A stretch of 34,822 nt of DNA from positions 1 through 34,822 of the forward strand of contig JAFUWW010000051.1 of the NCBI GenBank assembly GCA_017471085.1, written 5' to 3'. This DNA comes from Bacteroidales bacterium (GTDB lineage: Bacteria; Bacteroidota; Bacteroidia; Bacteroidales; UBA932). A model generated the notes under the pieces. The model was not told the origin of the DNA. It saw only the letters and a program-made list of their open reading frames with translations, and did no database searches. The translations under genes and the position numbers were made by a program. Below are positions 31,541 to 34,822 of the stretch, piece after piece; position 1 is the stretch's first letter; each line of letters opens with the position of its first letter.

Positions 31541-32533
31541 TTACATTAAAAGGGCAGAAAGGCGGGCGGTTTCCAGAAGGAAGCCGTCGTGCCCGAAGTC
31601 GGAACTGATTTCCAGATAGCTGGCTCCGGGGATGAGCCGAGCCCATTCCCGGCTTTCCTCCGTCGGGAACAGGCCATCCGTGTCAATGGCCACCACGGTG
31701 GTGTCGGCCTTGATGCGGGAAAGGGCGGCTGCCGTTCCGCCGCGGTGCCTGCCCACATTGTGGCTTTTGAAGATATGGCAGAGGATGTAATAGGAATAGG
31801 CGTCGAATTGCCGGCGGACCAGTTTTTCCCCCTGATAGCGCTGGTAAGATCCGGCCTTTCCGGAGAAAAGGGTGTCCGGATCCTCTTCCGTCTGCCTCAG
31901 GCCGTAACCCCGGAAGCAGCGGTACGAGATCAGGGCCTGTGCCCGGGCGCACTTGAGCCCGGCAGCTCCGCCTTCCAGGGAACGGGCCTCCCTGAAGGTG
32001 GGATCGGCCTCCAGGGCCATGAGCTGCGTTTCTACGGTGGCAGCCGCGAAAGGGGAGATCCGGGGGGCCGTGGCGATAAACACGCACCGTCCGAAGAGGT
32101 CGGGTTCCGTCACCGCCCACTCCAAAGCCTGGAATCCGCCGATGGAACTGCCCACCAGCAGGTCGATATGACTGATTCCCAGTTCTTTGCGGACCGCCTG
32201 AAGGGTGACCACCAGATCCCGCACCGTAACCAGCGGGAAATCCAGCAGCCAATGCCGCCCGGTGGCGGGATTGATCCGTGCCGGTCCTTCCGACCCATAG
32301 GCCGATCCCAGCGTATTCACGCAGACGATGAAATTCTTCTGCGTGTCCAGGGGCTTTCCCGGGCCCACCATTTCCGGCCACCAGTCTTCGGGGTCGCTGT
32401 TGGCTGTGAGGGCGTGGCAGATCCAGATGACTTTCCCTTCGCGGCAGCCCGAGGTATGGTAGACAATGCGGGCATCCTTGAGGGTGCCGCCTGCTTCCAG
32501 TGCCAGCGTGAGGGATAGTTCTCCTTTTTGCAT
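31541..32533 (-). CDS. metX: Homoserine O-acetyltransferase
   Basis: 330 residues, alpha/beta-hydrolase fold. It acetylates homoserine for methionine synthesis. The nucleophile Ser130 lies in VGSSIGGFQALEW, Asp286 in DTDGLFP and His315 in FGHDGFLLE, forming the expected triad. ICHALTANSDPEDWWPEMVGPG and VCVNTLGSAYGSEGP are typical of the family. Some MetX proteins use succinyl-CoA instead; I did not resolve this. First gene of the minus-strand metX-thrA pair, divergent from an Lrp/AsnC regulator gene. Confidence 0.93.
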   Translation of the reverse strand: MQKGELSLTLALEAGGTLKDARIVYHTSGCREGKVIWICHALTANSDPEDWWPEMVGPGKPLDTQKNFIVCVNTLGSAYGSEGPARINPATGRHWLLDFPLVTVRDLVVTLQAVRKELGISHIDLLVGSSIGGFQALEWAVTEPDLFGRCVFIATAPRISPFAAATVETQLMALEADPTFREARSLEGGAAGLKCARAQALISYRCFRGYGLRQTEEDPDTLFSGKAGSYQRYQGEKLVRRQFDAYSYYILCHIFKSHNVGRHRGGTAAALSRIKADTTVVAIDTDGLFPTEESREWARLIPGASYLEISSDFGHDGFLLETARLSALLM

Positions 32534-32555
32534 CTTTCTTGATGTTTCTTCGTTG

Positions 32556-32563
32556 CAAAGTTA
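32556..32563 (-). promoter_or_regulatory. -7 box of metX-thrA
   Basis: TAACTTTG on the minus strand, 22 bases before the metX start. ATTG (32587-32584) lies about 20 bases upstream as a weak -33. The surrounding AT-rich 157-base gap is shared with the Lrp/AsnC promoter and would be a natural operator site. Confidence 0.5.
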
Positions 32564-32614
32564 GGCCATGCAGAATATATTTACAATATTCTTTTTTATT
32601 TTAGAGTATTTTGC

Positions 32615-32622
32615 TAATTTTG
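32615..32622 (+). promoter_or_regulatory. -7 box of the Lrp/AsnC gene
   Basis: TAATTTTG fits TAnnTTTG; the upstream T-rich stretch may stand in for the -33 box. The leader to the ATG at 32691 would be about 60 bases. I see no known riboswitch in it. Confidence 0.4.
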
Positions 32623-32690
32623 TCTGTGTATTTAGAAAAAGTTGAACCCACAGGCGGCGGACAGGCGCCCCTGGCAGAATATTATTCCTT

Positions 32691-33158
32691 ATGAATGAAA
32701 CAGTACTGGATGCAACTGATTTGCAGATTCTCCGGGCCTTGCAGGAGAATGCCCGTCTGACCACCAAGGAACTGGCGGCCCGCGTACACCTTTCTTCCAC
32801 CCCTGTCTTCGAACGGCTGAAACGCCTGGAGCGGGGCGGATTCATCCAGAAATACGTGGCTGTGCTGGATGCGGAAAAACTGGGCCGTGGTTTTACGGTG
32901 TTCTGCTCGGTGAAACTGAAGCAGATGAGCCGTTCCGTAGCCAGGGACTTCATCTCCGTGATCCGGGACATTCCCCAGGTGGCGGAATGCTACAACATAT
33001 CGGGGGAATACGATTACCTGCTAAAAATCCAGGCGCCGGACATGAAGTATTACAACGAGTTCATCATCAACGTGCTGGGCACGGTGGACTCCATAGGTTC
33101 CATCCTCTCGTCCTTTGTGATGGACGAGATCAAGAACACGCACGCGCTGTATCTGTAA
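32691..33158 (+). CDS. Lrp/AsnC family transcriptional regulator
   Basis: 155 residues, standard length. An N-terminal winged helix-turn-helix (DLQILRALQENARLTTKELA, then TPVFERLKRLERGGFI) is followed by a linker and the ligand-binding RAM domain (EYDYLLKIQAPDMKYYNEFI). The family senses amino acids and often regulates neighbouring genes or itself. The divergent metX-thrA operon makes methionine/threonine pathway control a reasonable guess. The stop codon is directly next to the stop of the convergent LolA-like gene. Confidence 0.92.
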   Translation: MNETVLDATDLQILRALQENARLTTKELAARVHLSSTPVFERLKRLERGGFIQKYVAVLDAEKLGRGFTVFCSVKLKQMSRSVARDFISVIRDIPQVAECYNISGEYDYLLKIQAPDMKYYNEFIINVLGTVDSIGSILSSFVMDEIKNTHALYL

Positions 33159-33677
33159 TTACTTGATCTTGATGATGTATTCGGTGGAAATGCCGCCGAA
33201 TTCCTCCAGGACCATGCGGGAGATGTTCCCGTTCTTCTGATAGTCCAGTTCCATGCCGGAGTAGCCCTTGGGCAAGTTCTTCTTCGCCTTGATCACCACG
33301 TGCTTCACTCCGTTCTTTTCCGTCACGGTGCAGTCCGCATCCATCTCTTTGGCGATGTCTTCGTATTTGCCGAGGATGCTGTACAGGATGGCGTTCCGCT
33401 GTGCACGGACGGTCTTGTTGTTGGAAGAGTCCACATCGGCTGCTACGCCGCGCATGTCCATTCGGATGAGCGGTCCGTCGATGATGAAATAATCGCCGTC
33501 CGGGTTGGTATAGAGCATGGCCAGCTGGTCCGGTGCCGTAAAGGAGATAGTCCCTTGGCTTTTAATGACTTTACCGGAGGCTTTCATGGTTTTGGCCTGG
33601 GTGAAAGTTCCTTCGAAGTTCTGGGCTCCGGCAGCGAGGCTGCAAAGGAGCATGGCAAGTGCAATCAGTTTCTTCAT
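33159..33677 (-). CDS. LolA-like periplasmic lipoprotein carrier
   Basis: 172 residues with a signal peptide (KKLIALAMLLCSLAAGAQ). The fold signature of LolA-like proteins is seen in KASGKVIKSQGTISFTAPDQ followed by LAMLYTNPDGDYFIIDG. LolA carries lipoproteins from the inner to the outer membrane; Bacteroidota have several relatives whose cargo is unknown, so this may be a paralogue with another hydrophobic ligand. It converges with the Lrp/AsnC gene with no spacer. Confidence 0.75.
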   Translation of the reverse strand: MKKLIALAMLLCSLAAGAQNFEGTFTQAKTMKASGKVIKSQGTISFTAPDQLAMLYTNPDGDYFIIDGPLIRMDMRGVAADVDSSNNKTVRAQRNAILYSILGKYEDIAKEMDADCTVTEKNGVKHVVIKAKKNLPKGYSGMELDYQKNGNISRMVLEEFGGISTEYIIKIK

Positions 33678-33695
33678 AACGGTGATTTTCTTTTA

Positions 33696-33703
33696 CAAAA
33701 ATA
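33696..33703 (-). promoter_or_regulatory. -7 box of the LolA-like gene
   Basis: TATTTTTG on the minus strand, 18 bases before the start at 33677. No clear -33 box. Confidence 0.4.
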
Positions 33704-33743
33704 GTGCCTGTCAGAATGTCAGTCCCGGAACCGGGGCCCGATA

Positions 33744-33773
33744 GTTGCTAATCGGGAAAAAACAGTATATTTG
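33744..33773 (+). promoter_or_regulatory. Promoter of the Clp ATPase gene
   Basis: GTTG (33744-33747), 18 bases, then TATATTTG (33766-33773), 18 bases before the ATG at 33792. No HSP-type operator was recognised. Confidence 0.6.
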
Positions 33774-33791
33774 TAATTCATTCTAACTTAC

Positions 33792-34822
33792 ATGCAGATT
33801 CAGATTTCAGACGAGCTCAACGCCGTCATCAAATACGCCAGGGAAGAGGCCATGCGGACCGGCAGTTACGGCATCGGCCCGGACCATCTGTTCCTGGGCA
33901 TCATCCGTCACGAGGAAAACGCCGCCTTCACCTCGCTCCGCAGCGTGGGGGTGGAACCGGCCGATCTCAAAGCGTTCATCGACCAGCGGATTTTCACCAA
34001 CGAGACCATCCCCTATGACCAGATAGACCATATCACCTTTTCCCGGCAGGCGCAGAACGTGCTCAGCATCACGGTGATGGAGGCTTCCCGTCTCAAGAGC
34101 CCCGCCGCCATGCCGCAGCATTTGCTGCTTGCGCTGTGCCGCACTACGGAGAGTTACGGGCAGGTGTTCCTCCGCTCCCACGGAGTGGACTATGGCCGCC
34201 TCCTTGCCTTCATGGAAGACGAGGGCCTGCTGCGTCCCGGTTCCGGGGAAGAAGAGGAGGCCGGCCCCGCGGAGAGCCAGCCTGTTCAGGGGGATGAGGG
34301 ACCGGCGGAAAAGAAACTGGATATAGAAGAGTTCGCCTACGACCTCACCCGGGCGGCCCGCGAGGGCAAACTGGACCCGGTGGTGGGCCGTGACCACGAA
34401 ATATCCCGCGTCATCGAAATCCTGGGCCGGCGGAAGAAGAACAACCCGATGCTCATCGGGGAGCCCGGCGTGGGAAAATCGGCCATTGTGGAAGGCATCG
34501 CCCAGCGGATCGCCACCGGAGACATCTCGCCGGTCCTCTCCAGGAAGAGGATTCTGTCACTGGACATCGCTTCCGTCGTGGCCGGTACAAAATACCGGGG
34601 CGATTTCGAGAAACGCCTGAAAGCTATCATCAAAGAAGCTTCCGAGAACCCTGATCTGATCCTGTTCATCGACGAGTTCCATACCATCGTGGGCGCCGGC
34701 GGAGCTTCCGGCAGCCTGGATGCGGCCAACATGCTGAAACCGGCGCTGGCCCGCGGGGAATTCCAGTGCATCGGCGCCACGACCCTGGATGAATTCGCCA
34801 AGATCGTGGAGAAGGACGGAGC
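33792..34822 (+). CDS. Clp protease ATP-binding subunit (ClpC/ClpA-like), 3' end outside window
   Basis: 343 codons are visible and the frame is open to the window end, so the gene is cut. The N-terminal Clp repeat domain lies at ~1-140 ([20 protein letters not shown], then [16 protein letters not shown]). An acidic linker (~150-175) is followed by the first AAA+ domain with [20 protein letters not shown], Walker [10 protein letters not shown] and Walker [11 protein letters not shown]. These unfoldases feed ClpP. The second AAA+ domain and any ClpP-binding loop are not in view, so ClpA, ClpC and ClpB-like types cannot be fully separated; the overall form suits ClpC of Bacteroidota. Confidence 0.9.
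   Translation, partial: MQIQISDELNAVIKYAREEAMRTGSYGIGPDHLFLGIIRHEENAAFTSLRSVGVEPADLKAFIDQRIFTNETIPYDQIDHITFSRQAQNVLSITVMEASRLKSPAAMPQHLLLALCRTTESYGQVFLRSHGVDYGRLLAFMEDEGLLRPGSGEEEEAGPAESQPVQGDEGPAEKKLDIEEFAYDLTRAAREGKLDPVVGRDHEISRVIEILGRRKKNNPMLIGEPGVGKSAIVEGIAQRIATGDISPVLSRKRILSLDIASVVAGTKYRGDFEKRLKAIIKEASENPDLILFIDEFHTIVGAGGASGSLDAANMLKPALARGEFQCIGATTLDEFAKIVEKDG

Noticed and set aside
32534..32690. SAM riboswitch or methionine T-box before metX or the regulator gene
   Set aside because: The leaders are short and AT-rich; I could not find the conserved core or stems of any known class.

Overview
The window looks like chromosomal DNA of a GC-rich member of the Bacteroidales (Bacteroidota). 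Three things point there. Many genes are preceded by the Bacteroidota -7 box TAnnTTTG, sometimes with a TTTG box 19 bases upstream. Shine-Dalgarno sequences are not evident. The gene families are typical of the group: a prokaryotic HU/CCDC81-type protein, YidE-type transporter, DUF4922, SpoIID/LytB, NamZ (DUF1343), an S46 dipeptidyl-peptidase and an rSAM/lipoprotein pair. Genus cannot be read from the sequence. All calls come from reading sequence and motifs; no database search was run.

Layout. Bases 1-662 hold no convincing gene but carry a striking array of five 63-base hairpin repeats and two terminator-like hairpins, followed by tRNA-Asn on the minus strand. From 869 to 8610 a tight plus-strand series encodes a membrane-anchored HU-domain protein, acyl-ACP thioesterase, a YidE/AspT-type transporter, a Nudix hydrolase, a DUF4922-SpoIID fusion and an AmpG-like permease. 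Convergent to it, 12315 to 8691 on the minus strand, lie glutamate racemase, NamZ muramidase and a Ser/Thr/Arg-rich exported protein. AmpG, SpoIID, NamZ and MurI together suggest a peptidoglycan recycling neighbourhood. At 12.4-14.6 kb pncB and pncA diverge from a shared promoter region (NAD salvage); a PcrA/UvrD helicase overlaps the end of pncA.

From 16.7 to 18.7 kb there is a sialidase-fold lipoprotein and then an AT-richer, decayed patch: a DUF6922-type antitoxin gene, a truncated AbiEii-type toxin gene and the C-terminal remnant of a DUF2779-like gene. An MMPL/RND-type membrane protein follows; its coding sequence contains a cluster of REP-like palindromes. The stretch from 21.6 to 25.9 kb is minus-strand: DUF1295 membrane enzyme, RidA, a lipoprotein, release factor 2 without the usual programmed frameshift, and a nucleoside phosphorylase.

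From 25.97 to 29.18 kb an S46 peptidase with the DPP11-type specificity arginine runs into a small lipoprotein and a radical SAM/SPASM enzyme (rSAM/lipoprotein system, function unknown). Then come metX-thrA (minus) divergent from an Lrp/AsnC regulator, a LolA-like chaperone (minus), and a Clp ATPase cut by the window end. Gene ends are very compact: several convergent pairs overlap or abut at their stop codons.
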